From: Pseudorhodobacter ferrugineus DSM 5888
Lineage (GTDB): Bacteria; Pseudomonadota; Alphaproteobacteria; Rhodobacterales; Rhodobacteraceae
Assembly (NCBI RefSeq): GCF_000420745.1
Contig: NZ_ATVN01000003.1
Location: forward strand, 1 to 64,000
Direction of reading: 5' to 3'
DNA length: 64,000 nt
The position numbers and the translations under genes are program-made. The notes beneath the pieces were generated by a model. That model ran no database searches, had not been told where the DNA came from, and worked only from the letters and a program-made list of their open reading frames with translations. Positions 26,503 to 37,907 of the stretch are shown piece by piece. Within the stretch, counting starts at the first letter, position 1; every line of letters begins with the position of its first letter.

Positions 26503-27591
26503 ATGTCGCTAAAATTGCAAGGCGTATCGAAAGTTATCGAAGGGCAGACCCATATCCACCCCACGGATCTGGAATTGCAAAGCGGTACGATGAATGTGCT
26601 GTTGGGGCCGACGAGTTCGGGGAAAACCTCCCTCATGCGGCTGATGGCTGGGCTGGATGTGCCGAATACGGGGCGGATATTCTGGAATGGTGCGGATGTG
26701 ACGGGGATGCGGGTGCAGGATCGCCGCGTGGCGATGGTGTATCAGCAGTTCATCAACTACCCCTCGATGACCGTATACGACAATATCGCCAGCCCCATGC
26801 GCTTGCTTGGCAAATCGGCGGCCGAAATTGATGCCGATGTGAAAAAGGCCGCTGATCTGATGAAGCTGACCCCGTTTTTGGCGCGCAAACCGCTGGAACT
26901 GTCGGGCGGTCAGCAACAGCGCTGCGCTTTGGCTCGCGCTTTGGTCAAGGATGCGGGGCTTGTGTTGCTGGATGAACCCTTGGCCAATCTCGACTACAAG
27001 CTGCGCGAGGAGTTGCGCGCCGAAATCCCCAAGATCTTTGAAGAAGCCGGCTCCATCTTTGTCTATGCCACGACCGAGCCGGAAGAGGCGCTGCTGCTGG
27101 GTGGCAACACGGCCACCCTTTGGGAAGGGCGCGTTACGCAGTTTGGGCTGACGCCGCATGTCTATCGCCGTCCCGTGGATGCCACGACAGCACGGGTGTT
27201 TTCTGACCCGCCGATGAATTTTCTGGATATCGTCAAGGCCGGATCGGTTTTGCGCTTTGGCGGTGATACTAGCCTTCCGGCAAGCGGGGCCATCGTGGGC
27301 CTGCCGGATGGTCGCTACAAGGCGGGGTTCCGGCCCAATCATCTGGAGTTGAGTCCCCATGTGGCCGGGGCGATGGAATTTGACGCCCGATTGACCGTAA
27401 CCGAAATTACCGGATCCGAAACCTTTGTACATCTGGACCATCATGGGGCGCGTTGGGTGGGCTTGATTCATGGTGTTCATAATCTGGCCTTGGGGCAAAA
27501 TCTGTCTGTTTATCTTGACCCTGCCCATATCTATATTTTTTCCGAAAATGGTGCTTTGGTTTCCGCCGCACCCTATGCAGAGGCGGCATAA
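26503..27591 (+). CDS. glpS: glycerol ABC transporter ATPase GlpS
   Basis: A 362-residue ATPase of the carbohydrate-uptake CUT1 branch. The Walker A motif is GPTSSGKTS (about residue 35), the signature is the canonical LSGGQQQR, and Walker B is VLLDEPLANLD. The switch (H-loop) position reads VYATTEPEEA, so the usual His is Thr. A C-terminal OB-type regulatory domain follows. With GlpT it should form a heterodimer under the GlpP/GlpQ permeases. It starts 1 bp after the glpD stop. The family is described from Rhizobium glpSTPQV. Confidence 0.92.
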   Translation: MSLKLQGVSKVIEGQTHIHPTDLELQSGTMNVLLGPTSSGKTSLMRLMAGLDVPNTGRIFWNGADVTGMRVQDRRVAMVYQQFINYPSMTVYDNIASPMRLLGKSAAEIDADVKKAADLMKLTPFLARKPLELSGGQQQRCALARALVKDAGLVLLDEPLANLDYKLREELRAEIPKIFEEAGSIFVYATTEPEEALLLGGNTATLWEGRVTQFGLTPHVYRRPVDATTARVFSDPPMNFLDIVKAGSVLRFGGDTSLPASGAIVGLPDGRYKAGFRPNHLELSPHVAGAMEFDARLTVTEITGSETFVHLDHHGARWVGLIHGVHNLALGQNLSVYLDPAHIYIFSENGALVSAAPYAEAA

Positions 27592-27594
27592 GAT

Positions 27595-28677
27595 ATGGCA
27601 AAGATCACGCTTGATAATCTGGCCCATTCCTATCTGGCCAACCCGAAATCCGAAGATGATTACGCCTTGAAAGAGCTAAACCATGATTGGGTTGATGGCG
27701 AGGCCTATGCGCTTCTCGGCTCCTCTGGTTGCGGAAAATCCACCTTGCTAAACATCATTTCGGGGCTGTTGCACCCCAGCCAAGGCCGCATCTTGTTTGA
27801 TGGCAAGGATGTGACCCATGCCCCCACCGCCGAGCGTAATATCGCACAGGTGTTTCAGTTTCCTGTCGTTTACGACACCATGACAGTGCGCGACAATCTG
27901 GCCTTCCCGCTGCGCAATCGCGGCCGCGATGAGGCTTATATCGCCGAGCGTGTGCAAGAAATTGCGCGGATGATCGGGATGGAGGATATGCTGAACCGCA
28001 AGGCGCGCGGGCTGACGGCGGATGTGAAACAAAAGATCAGTCTGGGGCGCGGTATGGTGCGCAAGGATGTGAATGCGCTGCTGTTTGACGAGCCGCTGAC
28101 CGTGATCGACCCGCATATGAAATGGGAATTGCGCACGCAGCTTAAGCAGTTGCACCATGATTTCGGCCATACGATGATCTACGTCACCCATGACCAGACC
28201 GAAGCGCTGACATTCGCCGATAAGGTGGTCGTGATGTATGACGGGCGCGTGGTTCAGATCGGCACCCCGCAGGAATTGTTTGAACGCCCGGCGCATACCT
28301 TTGTGGGCTATTTCATCGGCTCGCCAGGGATGAACCTGCTGCCCGCCGATGTGGCAGGCAATCGCGCACAGGTCGCGGGGCACAGCGTGGATCTGGGCGC
28401 GCATTATACCGCCAGCGGCAAAGTGGAGCTGGGGGTGCGCCCCGAATTTGTGCGGCTGTCCACAACCGGCGGCATCCCCGCGCGCATTCGCCGGGTCGAG
28501 GATGTGGGCCGCCACAAGATCGTCCGGCTGGAAGTGGAGGGACGCGAAATCTCGGCCATTCTGGGCGAAAGCGCGCCTATCCCCGCCGATGTGAACGCGG
28601 TGCATTTCGCGCCCGAAGGCATCAATATTTACGCCAACGACTGGCGCGTGGCACCCAACGGAAAGGATGCGGCATGA
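27595..28677 (+). CDS. glpT: glycerol ABC transporter ATPase GlpT
   Basis: A 360-residue CUT1-type ATPase. Walker A is GSSGCGKST, Walker B LLFDEPLTVID, and the switch His is present (YVTHDQTEA). The signature motif is degenerate: LTADVKQKISLGR instead of LSGGQ. The C-terminal domain resembles that of MalK. The gene lies 3 bp after glpS and overlaps glpP by ATGA. The complementary loss of motifs in GlpS and GlpT implies one active and one degenerate ATP site. Confidence 0.92.
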   Translation: MAKITLDNLAHSYLANPKSEDDYALKELNHDWVDGEAYALLGSSGCGKSTLLNIISGLLHPSQGRILFDGKDVTHAPTAERNIAQVFQFPVVYDTMTVRDNLAFPLRNRGRDEAYIAERVQEIARMIGMEDMLNRKARGLTADVKQKISLGRGMVRKDVNALLFDEPLTVIDPHMKWELRTQLKQLHHDFGHTMIYVTHDQTEALTFADKVVVMYDGRVVQIGTPQELFERPAHTFVGYFIGSPGMNLLPADVAGNRAQVAGHSVDLGAHYTASGKVELGVRPEFVRLSTTGGIPARIRRVEDVGRHKIVRLEVEGREISAILGESAPIPADVNAVHFAPEGINIYANDWRVAPNGKDAA

Positions 28678-29546
28678 ACAAGACTGTCAATCAAAAGGCA
28701 TGGTTTCTGGTCCTGCCGGTTCTGATTCTGGTGGCGTTTTCCGCCGTTATCCCCTTGATGACCGTGGTGAATTACTCGGTGCAGGATACATTCGGCAATA
28801 ACCAGTTTTTCTGGGCAGGGCTGGAATGGTTTGATGAAATGCTGCATTCCGAACGGATGTGGGATGCGCTGGGTCGGCAATTGCTGTTTTCTGGCATCAT
28901 TCTGGCGATTGAGGTGCCTTTGGGCATTTTTATCGCGCTGAATATGCCAAAGCGCGGGTTTTGGGCCTCGTTCTGCCTCGTGCTGATGTCCTTGCCGTTG
29001 CTGATCCCGTGGAATGTGGTCGGCACGATCTGGCAGATTTTCGGGCGGGTGGATATTGGCCTGCTGGGCTATACGCTGGACAAGATCGGGATCAGCTACA
29101 ACTATACGCAAGATATTTTTGCGGCATGGGTCACGGTGATTGTGATGGATGTGTGGCACTGGACATCATTGGTGGCGCTGCTGGCCTATGCTGGGCTGCA
29201 ATCCATCCCCGATGCCTATTATCAAGCGGCCAAGATTGATCAGGCCAGCCGCTGGGCCGTGTTCCGTTATATCGAACTGCCGAAAATGGCAGGGGTGCTG
29301 ATGATCGCGATCCTGCTGCGCTTTATGGACAGTTTCATGATCTATACCGAACCCTTTGTGGTCACGGGGGGCGGGCCGGGCAATGCGACGACCTTCTTGT
29401 CCATCGACCTTGTGAAAATGGCAATCGGCCAGTTTGACCTTGGGCCTGCGGCGGCGTTCAGCCTAATGTACTTCCTTGTTATCATGCTGATTTCATGGGT
29501 TTTCTATACGGTCATGACGACCATGGATAAAAGGGATGGTGTGTGA
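28674..29546 (+). CDS. glpP: glycerol ABC transporter permease GlpP
   Basis: A 290-residue CUT1 permease with six predicted helices. The EAA loop that docks on the ATPase reads YYQAAKIDQASRWAVFRYIE (about residues 183-202). The N-terminus begins with a short cytoplasmic stretch and a first helix (AWFLVLPVLILVAFSAVIPL). It overlaps glpT by four bases and glpQ by one base, so the transporter subunits are made in a coupled way. It imports glycerol across the inner membrane together with GlpQ. Confidence 0.92.
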   Translation: MNKTVNQKAWFLVLPVLILVAFSAVIPLMTVVNYSVQDTFGNNQFFWAGLEWFDEMLHSERMWDALGRQLLFSGIILAIEVPLGIFIALNMPKRGFWASFCLVLMSLPLLIPWNVVGTIWQIFGRVDIGLLGYTLDKIGISYNYTQDIFAAWVTVIVMDVWHWTSLVALLAYAGLQSIPDAYYQAAKIDQASRWAVFRYIELPKMAGVLMIAILLRFMDSFMIYTEPFVVTGGGPGNATTFLSIDLVKMAIGQFDLGPAAAFSLMYFLVIMLISWVFYTVMTTMDKRDGV

Positions 29547-30361
29547 TGAACAAACGCCTTGGCATCAATGGCTCTACTTTTGTGATGGGTCTTTACCTGC
29601 TGTTCTTGTTGCTGCCGATCTATTGGTTGCTGAACATGAGCCTGAAAACCAATCAGGAAATTCTGGGCAGTTTCTCGCTTTGGCCCCAGGATCTGACCTT
29701 TGCCAACTATGTCGTGATCCTGACGGACGCGAGCTGGTACATGGGCTATGTCAACAGCCTGATTTATGTGGTGATGAACACGGTGATCAGCTTGGCGGTG
29801 GCGCTGCCGGCCGCCTATGCCTTTAGCCGTTACAGCTTTATGGGTGACAAGCATCTGTTTTTCTGGCTGCTGACCAACCGCATGGCCCCGCCTGCCGTAT
29901 TCGCGCTGCCCTTCTTTCAGCTTTATTCCTCGGTGGGGCTGTTTGACACGCATATCGCGGTTGCCTTGGCGCATTGCCTGTTCAATGTGCCGCTGGCGGT
30001 GTGGATCTTGGAAGGCTTCATGCGGGGCGTGCCAAAGGAAATTGATGAGACCGCCTATATCGACGGCTATTCTTTTCCGCGTTTTTTCATCCGCATCTTT
30101 ACCCCGCTGATCGCAAGCGGGATCGGGGTCGCCGCGTTCTTTTGCTTCATGTTTTCATGGGTGGAACTGCTGCTTTCACGGACTTTGACGGCGGTGGATG
30201 CCAAGCCGATTGCGGCCACCATGACCCGCACGGTTTCCGCGAGCGGCATGGATTGGGGCGTGCTGGCCGCCGCCGGTATCCTGACAATCGTTCCTGGCGC
30301 TTTGGTGATTTATTTTGTGCGCAACTACATTGCCAAGGGCTTTGCCTTGGGGAGGGTTTGA
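29546..30361 (+). CDS. glpQ: glycerol ABC transporter permease GlpQ
   Basis: A 271-residue partner permease with six helices. The EAA loop is EIDETAYIDGYSFPRFFIRI (about residues 169-188). The start overlaps the glpP stop (TGATG). The name follows the Rhizobium glpSTPQV set and is unrelated to the E. coli periplasmic diesterase of the same name. The subunit order and the DUF2160 gene next to it match that system. Confidence 0.9.
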   Translation: MNKRLGINGSTFVMGLYLLFLLLPIYWLLNMSLKTNQEILGSFSLWPQDLTFANYVVILTDASWYMGYVNSLIYVVMNTVISLAVALPAAYAFSRYSFMGDKHLFFWLLTNRMAPPAVFALPFFQLYSSVGLFDTHIAVALAHCLFNVPLAVWILEGFMRGVPKEIDETAYIDGYSFPRFFIRIFTPLIASGIGVAAFFCFMFSWVELLLSRTLTAVDAKPIAATMTRTVSASGMDWGVLAAAGILTIVPGALVIYFVRNYIAKGFALGRV

Positions 30362-30362
30362 T

Positions 30363-30635
30363 ATGGACTGGATGGCTTGGACCGGCCCCACGGCAACCTT
30401 TTTTGTAATTATCGCCTGCCTGTTGATCACCTTCACGGTGCTGGCGATCAAATACCCCGAAACACCGCGTGTCGGTGTGCTGGGGATAGAAACAACGCGG
30501 GGTGATCGGTTGTTCATCACGCTCCTCGGCTCGGCCTTTTTGAATTTGGGCTGGCTGGGGTTGGTTGATGCGTCCCAATGGGGTGCATTGGTTGTCTGTG
30601 CTGTTTATGCGGTGGCAGTGTTTCGCTGGGTATAG
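30363..30635 (+). CDS. DUF2160 small membrane protein of the glycerol transporter operon
   Basis: A 90-residue protein with three hydrophobic segments (about residues 8-28, 50-68 and 72-88) and the central stretch TPRVGVLGIETTRGDRLF. DUF2160 proteins are found next to glpQ in glycerol ABC operons. The start lies 1 bp after glpQ and follows GGGGAGG. Its role in the transporter is not established; it could be an extra membrane subunit or a chaperone. Confidence 0.85.
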   Translation: MDWMAWTGPTATFFVIIACLLITFTVLAIKYPETPRVGVLGIETTRGDRLFITLLGSAFLNLGWLGLVDASQWGALVVCAVYAVAVFRWV

Positions 30636-30735
30636 ACCGCGCAGGCAAAAAGGCGGCGGCCCCTTGGATGTGCAAGATCCATGGGACCACCTGAACTGAC
30701 AACGTAATCGAAACCTGTTCTAAGGGAGGAACAAG

Positions 30736-32457
<1,722 letters not shown>

Positions 32458-32466
32458 AATCACGAT

Positions 32467-32494
32467 TGGGGGCAGGGTTTCGACCTTGCCCCCA
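32467..32494 (+). terminator. hairpin between glpV and glpK
   Basis: TGGGGGCAGG and CCTTGCCCCCA pair with a short TTTCGA loop, right after the glpV stop. There is no T-run, so it may stabilise the transporter mRNA or partly terminate before glpK. Confidence 0.6.
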
Positions 32495-32601
32495 CTCATC
32501 CGCTTGTAAATGTTTCTGCTGTCGAACAACTGCGCCATGCCTGTCTGCGGGGCTATTTACAAATGGATGGGCCGACGCAACGCTAAGGCCAAGGGGGCAA
32601 T

Positions 32602-34089
32602 ATGAGCCATATACTTGCGATCGATCAGGGGACAACATCAAGCCGCGCGATTATATTTAACAGCACGATGCAGATCGTCGCGACCGCGCAAGAAGAGTTT
32701 CCGCAGCACTTTCCGCAAAGCGGCTGGGTAGAACACGACCCCTCAGACCTATGGTCTACCACGGCGGGGACCGCACGTGCCGCAATTGAAAAGGCCGGGC
32801 TTGGCGTGGCAGATATTGCTGCGATTGGTATCACAAACCAACGCGAAACAACCATTGTCTGGGATAGAACAACTGGCCAGCCGATTTATAATGCGATCGT
32901 TTGGCAAGATCGGCGCACATCAGACTATTGCCGCAGTTTACGCGATGCAGGCCATGACAAAATGATCACGGCCCGCACCGGCCTGTTGGCAGACCCCTAT
33001 TTTTCGGGGACCAAGTTGAAGTGGCTTTTGGACACTGTCGATGGTGCGCGTGAAAAGGCGCGGCGCGGTGAGCTGCTTTTTGGTACCGTTGACAGCTTTT
33101 TGATTTGGAAACTGACAGGTGGTGCGGTGCATGCCACTGATGCAACAAATGCCGCGCGGACCTTGCTTTATGATATTCACAAAGGCCGGTGGAGCAAAAC
33201 CATCTGTGATCTGTTTGGCATTCCCATGGAAATGTTGCCGGAGGTCAAGGATTGCGCTGCCGATTTCGGCATGACACGGCCCGATCTGTTTGGGCGGCCG
33301 ATCCCGATATTGGGGGTGGCGGGGGATCAACAAGCCGCAACTGTGGGGCAGGCCTGTTTTGCCCCGGGCATGATGAAATCGACCTATGGAACTGGGTGTT
33401 TTGCCTTGTTGAACACAGGCGACAAGGCGGTCACATCGACGCATCGTTTGCTGACAACGATTGCCTATCAATTGGATGGAAAGCCCACCTATGCGCTGGA
33501 AGGGTCAATTTTCATCGCAGGCGCCGTGGTGCAGTGGCTGCGTGATGGTTTGAAGATCATTCGCGAAGCCAGCGAAACACAGCCCTTGGCCGAAAAGGCC
33601 GATCCGTCGCAGAACGTGGTCCTGGTGCCCGCGTTTGTCGGGCTTGGCGCGCCGTATTGGAATGCGGAATGCCGTGGTGCCGTGTTTGGCCTGACCCGTG
33701 CGTCTGGCCCGGCCGAAATGGCGCGGGCTGCGCTTGAATCTGTCGGCTATCAAACGCGTGACCTGCTCGAGGCGATGCAGGCGGATTGGGCGACCACAGG
33801 AACGCAGCCAACGCTTCGGGTGGATGGCGGGATGACGGCCTCGGATTGGTCGATGCAGTTTTTGGCGGATATTATTGGCGCAAAGGTAGACCGCCCGATG
33901 GTACGAGAAACAACCGCATTGGGGGCCGCATGGTTGGCGGGACAAAGGGCTGGCATCTACCCGGATCAGGCGGGTTTTGCCGCTAATTGGGCCTTGGATC
34001 GCACATTTTCACCCCGGATGGACGAAACAACGCGCGCGACAAAATATGGTGCATGGAAGCGCGCTGTCGCCGCTACGATGCAATTTTGA
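32602..34089 (+). CDS. glpK: glycerol kinase GlpK
   Basis: A 495-residue FGGY kinase that converts glycerol to glycerol-3-phosphate. The N-terminal phosphate loop is [14 protein letters not shown], and [14 protein letters not shown] and [15 protein letters not shown] mark the substrate site. [17 protein letters not shown] and [19 protein letters not shown] are the FGGY signatures. The full length is typical. It receives glycerol from GlpSTPQV and supplies GlpD. The start is preceded by AAGGGGGCA. Confidence 0.96.
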   Translation: MSHILAIDQGTTSSRAIIFNSTMQIVATAQEEFPQHFPQSGWVEHDPSDLWSTTAGTARAAIEKAGLGVADIAAIGITNQRETTIVWDRTTGQPIYNAIVWQDRRTSDYCRSLRDAGHDKMITARTGLLADPYFSGTKLKWLLDTVDGAREKARRGELLFGTVDSFLIWKLTGGAVHATDATNAARTLLYDIHKGRWSKTICDLFGIPMEMLPEVKDCAADFGMTRPDLFGRPIPILGVAGDQQAATVGQACFAPGMMKSTYGTGCFALLNTGDKAVTSTHRLLTTIAYQLDGKPTYALEGSIFIAGAVVQWLRDGLKIIREASETQPLAEKADPSQNVVLVPAFVGLGAPYWNAECRGAVFGLTRASGPAEMARAALESVGYQTRDLLEAMQADWATTGTQPTLRVDGGMTASDWSMQFLADIIGAKVDRPMVRETTALGAAWLAGQRAGIYPDQAGFAANWALDRTFSPRMDETTRATKYGAWKRAVAATMQF

Positions 34090-34091
34090 AC

Positions 34092-35219
34092 GTGTTCGAA
34101 TTCTCGACTGCGGGGCGGATTATTTTTGGCAGGGGGCGGGCAGATGAGGCGTTGGGCGTTGCCCTGACCTATGGCCGTCGGATTTTGTTGGTGCGAGGAT
34201 CGCATGTTTGGGGCGATCATGCCGCCGATGTTTGGCGCGCGGCAGGTGCCGAGGTGCTGGTGATCCGCGGCAGCGGTGAGCCGGACCTGGCTTCTCTGGA
34301 AGCTGCCTTGGCGCAAGGCCGCGCCTTTGATCCGCAAGTGGTTTTGGCGGTGGGAGGCGGGTCTGTTCTGGACTTGGGAAAGGCGCTGGCTGCGCTTATT
34401 CCAAGCAGCAGTCCGCCTTTGGCGCATTTGGAGGTGGTGGGAAATGGCCTGCCGCTGCAAACACCACCCCTTCCCTTTATCGCCCTGCCAACGACCGCGG
34501 GCACTGGGGCAGAGGTGACCAAAAATGCCGTTATTGGCGTGCTTGGTCGCAAAGTCAGCTTGCGCGACAGCCGTATGCTGGCAAATCTTGCCTTGGTGGA
34601 TCCGGCGCTGACCGATGGTTGTCCGAAAGGTGTAACGCTGGCCTCGGGCATGGATGCTTTGGTGCAGGTGATTGAGCCCTATCTTTGCAACAAGGCCAAC
34701 CCCATGACAGATGCGCTTGCGCGCGCGGCGATCCCGAAAGGGATTGCGGCGATAGGAGCGCTTATGCGGGGTGAGGACGCTGCTGCACGCGACGCGCTGG
34801 CGCAGGTCAGCCTGTTTGGTGGGCTTTGTCTGGCGAATTCAGGCCTTGGGGCCGTGCATGGCTTGGCTGGGGTGATCGGCGGCATGAGCACAGCACCGCA
34901 TGGCGTGATTTGTGGGCGCCTTCTGGTGCCAGTTCTGCGCGCAAACAAGGCTGCGGCACAGGGCGCTTTGGCTGATATGACCCGTTATGATGAGGTGAAT
35001 GCTTGGCTGTCAGTCGGCTTGAACTGCGCCCCGTCTTTTGCGTTGGAACGGCTGGAGATTGCATTGGATGATTGGAGTTTGCCGCGATTGGGCAAATGGC
35101 TCGCAGGGCAAGACCTTACGGACATCGCAAAATCGGCACAGGCGACTTCGTCCATGAAAGCCAATCCGTTCAAGTTGCCGATAGAGGCACTGATCAAGGC
35201 TGTGCGTGCTTCTCTTTAG
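34092..35219 (+). CDS. iron-containing alcohol dehydrogenase-family protein
   Basis: A 375-residue group III alcohol dehydrogenase. The NAD-binding motif is GGGSVLDLGKA (about residues 86-96) and LPTTAGTGAEVTKNAV follows. Metal ligands: the Asp in SGMDALVQVIEPY, the His in GAVHGLAG and the His in APHGVICG are present. The second position of the Asp/His pair is Gln where FucO has His, as in some subfamilies. The start is a GTG at 34092 or a TTG at 34086, touching the glpK stop. The link to glpK suggests oxidation of glycerol or a related alcohol (inference). Confidence 0.85.
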   Translation: MFEFSTAGRIIFGRGRADEALGVALTYGRRILLVRGSHVWGDHAADVWRAAGAEVLVIRGSGEPDLASLEAALAQGRAFDPQVVLAVGGGSVLDLGKALAALIPSSSPPLAHLEVVGNGLPLQTPPLPFIALPTTAGTGAEVTKNAVIGVLGRKVSLRDSRMLANLALVDPALTDGCPKGVTLASGMDALVQVIEPYLCNKANPMTDALARAAIPKGIAAIGALMRGEDAAARDALAQVSLFGGLCLANSGLGAVHGLAGVIGGMSTAPHGVICGRLLVPVLRANKAAAQGALADMTRYDEVNAWLSVGLNCAPSFALERLEIALDDWSLPRLGKWLAGQDLTDIAKSAQATSSMKANPFKLPIEALIKAVRASL

Positions 35220-35594
35220 GCCAACGAAATTTAGGCAAACATGGCGGATTGCTACGACAACAAGTTTGGCCGAAGCTGGGATCAAACGATCGGTCATAAG
35301 CGTTGGATGGCGCTCATGACAACACGCCGTGGAAACCGTAAACTGCGACGACAAAACCGAACTGATCCAACGTCAGGGTTAATGGCGTAAAATGTGGGCT
35401 CTGGAAAGGCACGGCCTTGCTTGGCCTGTTGGCGAACAGATCGACTGGTTCAATAACCGTCCACGGCTCTGACAAATCAGAAACATCCCGCCACCAGTGG
35501 CTGAAGACAAACGCTACGCACAGCGCGATGTGTCCGATACGGCGCGTAAAATGTAGCAATAGGTCTCATGCAAACGCGGGGCGATCCAGGCCCG
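35220..35594. other. intergenic stretch between Fe-ADH and nos operon
   Basis: A 375-bp stretch between convergent operons. A leftward frame (35314-35559, starting TTG, LHFTRRIGHIALCVAFVFSH) has two hydrophobic segments and could be a remnant membrane-protein gene, but it has no ribosome site and no recognisable family. I see no clear terminator. Confidence 0.35.
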
Positions 35595-36503
35595 TCAGGT
35601 GGCGATAGCCGATTCCAGTCGGCAGCCTGTAAAGGCCAATAAACTTGCCTCAATCTCGGCGCTGGTTTTCATCAGGCAGGCGGCAGTGGACAAGCCATCT
35701 GCAGTCGCGGCCGAGGGGGAGGTGATGCTGATTCCGCGCCAATGTGGGGCTGCCGTCAGGCCTGTCCGCGGATCCAGAATATGCCCTAATGTGCCCGCCG
35801 CATCAAAGACCGTGCCAAGCGGTGCCGATGTGGCAAGAGCTCGTGACGTCAGCGCAATAGTCCCGCCCTGTGCCAATTTGACCGGCCAAGCGCCGCCTTC
35901 AGGTTGCTGGCCCAAGGCATGGAATTCACCAGTATCAATCAGAATATCGGTCAACCCTTCGTCCGCCAGCAGCGTGGCGATCCGATCTGCGATATAGCCT
36001 TGTGCGATGCCATTCAGCGTTAGGGCCATTCCTGGCCGCAAACTGATTTGCGATGCATCCAATGACACGCCGCCCCATCCGGTCAATGCGCGTGCCCGAT
36101 CAAGCGCTTGCGTATCAGGGACAGCGCGCCGCGCTGCGGCATCGGCATAGGCTGCCCAGAGCGGTTGCACTGTCGGGTCGAACAAGCCCTGCGTAGCACG
36201 ATGAACAGCCCCCGCCAGCGACAAGCATTCCAGCAGCTCAAACGGAGGGGCGTCTATCACTGCGTTGAGGTTCAGCTGCGACAGGGCGCTATCCGCGCGG
36301 TACAGGCTAAAGATAGCTTCCAACCGCGCAATCTCGGCAGCCGCGCGGGCCGCAATGGCGGGCGCGTCCGCATGTGCAAGCCGGATCGTCGCGCGTGCGC
36401 CCAAGGCCATGCCCGTCCAAGTATGGATCTTTTGTGCCTTGGCCGCGACAGGTACGGCAAAGGCTGCGGCGCTGATGGCCAGAAAACGGCGGCGGGTTGT
36501 CAT
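35595..36503 (-). CDS. nosX: ApbE-family flavin transferase of the nos operon (NosX)
   Basis: A 302-residue periplasmic enzyme that attaches FMN to a threonine of NosR. It has a twin-arginine signal (MTTRRRFLAISAAAFAVPVA). Family features are ALGARATIRL, FDPTVQPLWAAY, LTLNGIAQGYIADRIA, TDILIDTGEFHALG and the C-terminal metal/FAD segment TADGLSTAACLM. It is the last gene of the operon; its ATG lies 4 bp after the nosL stop and its ribosome site GGAGG lies in the end of nosL. Confidence 0.92.
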   Translation of the reverse strand: MTTRRRFLAISAAAFAVPVAAKAQKIHTWTGMALGARATIRLAHADAPAIAARAAAEIARLEAIFSLYRADSALSQLNLNAVIDAPPFELLECLSLAGAVHRATQGLFDPTVQPLWAAYADAAARRAVPDTQALDRARALTGWGGVSLDASQISLRPGMALTLNGIAQGYIADRIATLLADEGLTDILIDTGEFHALGQQPEGGAWPVKLAQGGTIALTSRALATSAPLGTVFDAAGTLGHILDPRTGLTAAPHWRGISITSPSAATADGLSTAACLMKTSAEIEASLLAFTGCRLESAIAT

Positions 36504-36507
36504 GGTC

Positions 36508-37086
36508 TTATCCTCCGGTCTTGCGTGAAAGTTCACGCAGACGCTGTTCAAAATCTGAGTCACTGTCATCATCTTGCGCAATGCCGTTCAGGGCAACGGG
36601 CGCAAGCACCGCCTCATCTGGAATTTGGTCCAGCGACATCACCGCCCCGCCGTTGGCCTTTGCAAAGGCTGCCGCACGGGCGGGATCCGAAAACGGCACA
36701 ATCTCGGGTGCGCCCATTCCGCCTTTGACAGCTGCGCCAACAACATAAAGCGCCGTGTCCGCGCGGATCCAGTTGTCAATACCGGGTGCTTCCCAACTGG
36801 CCCCGTCAGCGCCCATATCATTGACCCAAACCACCAAAATGGAATGGCTTTGTTCCGGCATCCGGATATAGGCGACAGCATCGCGTACTTGGCTGAAAAA
36901 TAAGGGCGCGCCGGGCAGTCCGGCCAAATGCGCCTGGCCCTTGGGCCCTTCGTGTTCCAGCAGTTCCATCTGGCAGAAATGCCCAACCGCCTGCGGATCC
37001 AGCGACACTGCCGATACATCCTGCGCCACGTCCTCTTTGCAGGCGGTCAGTGTCAGCAGAACAAGGATAAATGCGATATACTTCAT
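36508..37086 (-). CDS. nosL: copper chaperone lipoprotein NosL
   Basis: A 192-residue outer-face lipoprotein with lipobox LTAC at residues 13-16. The Cu(I)-binding region has the Cys-Gln-Met triad in VGHFCQMELLEHEGPKGQ. The C-terminus shows the GGAVMSLDQIPDE pattern of NosL. It delivers copper to apo-NosZ for assembly of the CuZ centre, together with NosDFY. The start overlaps the nosY stop by ATGA. Confidence 0.93.
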   Translation of the reverse strand: MKYIAFILVLLTLTACKEDVAQDVSAVSLDPQAVGHFCQMELLEHEGPKGQAHLAGLPGAPLFFSQVRDAVAYIRMPEQSHSILVVWVNDMGADGASWEAPGIDNWIRADTALYVVGAAVKGGMGAPEIVPFSDPARAAAFAKANGGAVMSLDQIPDEAVLAPVALNGIAQDDDSDSDFEQRLRELSRKTGG

Positions 37087-37907
37087 GGCACCACCCTACG
37101 AAACGCCAACGCGGCCAAGGCCAATGCTGCAACAGGCCAAGCCAGCAAAGGCGACAAGGATTGCCATAACGGGATCGATGCGGCAGCGCCGCCAACCCCC
37201 GCCGCCGCCGCGGTTGCTTCGGATGCCGCAAGGTTGAACAGGCGAAATGCATCGGCGGGGTTGGCCAGCAGGGCCAGTGGAAAAAACCGCGTGGTGAAAA
37301 CGCCGCCATCATCGGCTACGATCGCCGCCAACAGCCCAAGGTCATAAAGCACAACCAACCCCAACCACAGCCCAATCGCCAGCCCTGCCGCGCCAGACGG
37401 TCTGCGTGCCAAGGATGACAACGCATAGCCCGCACACAAGAATGTGGCCCCCAGCAAAACGCTGGTCCATGTCAGGCGCCACAAGGCAGGCAACCCAGCC
37501 GCCGCACGCGGATCGGTCGCAATCGCCGCAACAGCCGCAGCGCCATAGCCCGCAACAATCGCCAGCGCCAAAATACCCAAATGCGCCAGCAGCTTACCCA
37601 GCAGAATCTCCCACCGCGCCCCGGGATAGGTAAGCAGCAAGGGCAGGGTGCCCCGCTCCACCTCGCCCGCCACAGCATCAAACGACATCAGCAGCGCAAC
37701 CAAAGGCACCAGATACACCGACAAAGACGTCAGCGAGGCAACAACAACCGACAGCCTGTCCGCCCCCAGCGCGCCCGTTGCCGCCGATCCGGCCGCAGCC
37801 AGAACAAGCGAAAACACCACCATCAAGAGCACCGCAATAGCAACCCAACGGTTGCGCCGCGCGATATGAGCCTCGGTGATTGCCGTTGCCAAAATGCGGT
37901 CAATCAT
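37083..37907 (-). CDS. nosY: NosY, membrane subunit of the nos ABC complex
   Basis: A 274-residue membrane protein with six predicted helices and the ABC-2-type segment SFDAVAGEVERGTLPLLLTY (about residues 78-97). With NosF and NosD it forms the complex that powers copper or sulfur delivery for NosZ maturation. The start overlaps the nosF stop by four bases. Confidence 0.93.
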   Translation of the reverse strand: MIDRILATAITEAHIARRNRWVAIAVLLMVVFSLVLAAAGSAATGALGADRLSVVVASLTSLSVYLVPLVALLMSFDAVAGEVERGTLPLLLTYPGARWEILLGKLLAHLGILALAIVAGYGAAAVAAIATDPRAAAGLPALWRLTWTSVLLGATFLCAGYALSSLARRPSGAAGLAIGLWLGLVVLYDLGLLAAIVADDGGVFTTRFFPLALLANPADAFRLFNLAASEATAAAAGVGGAAASIPLWQSLSPLLAWPVAALALAALAFRRVVP

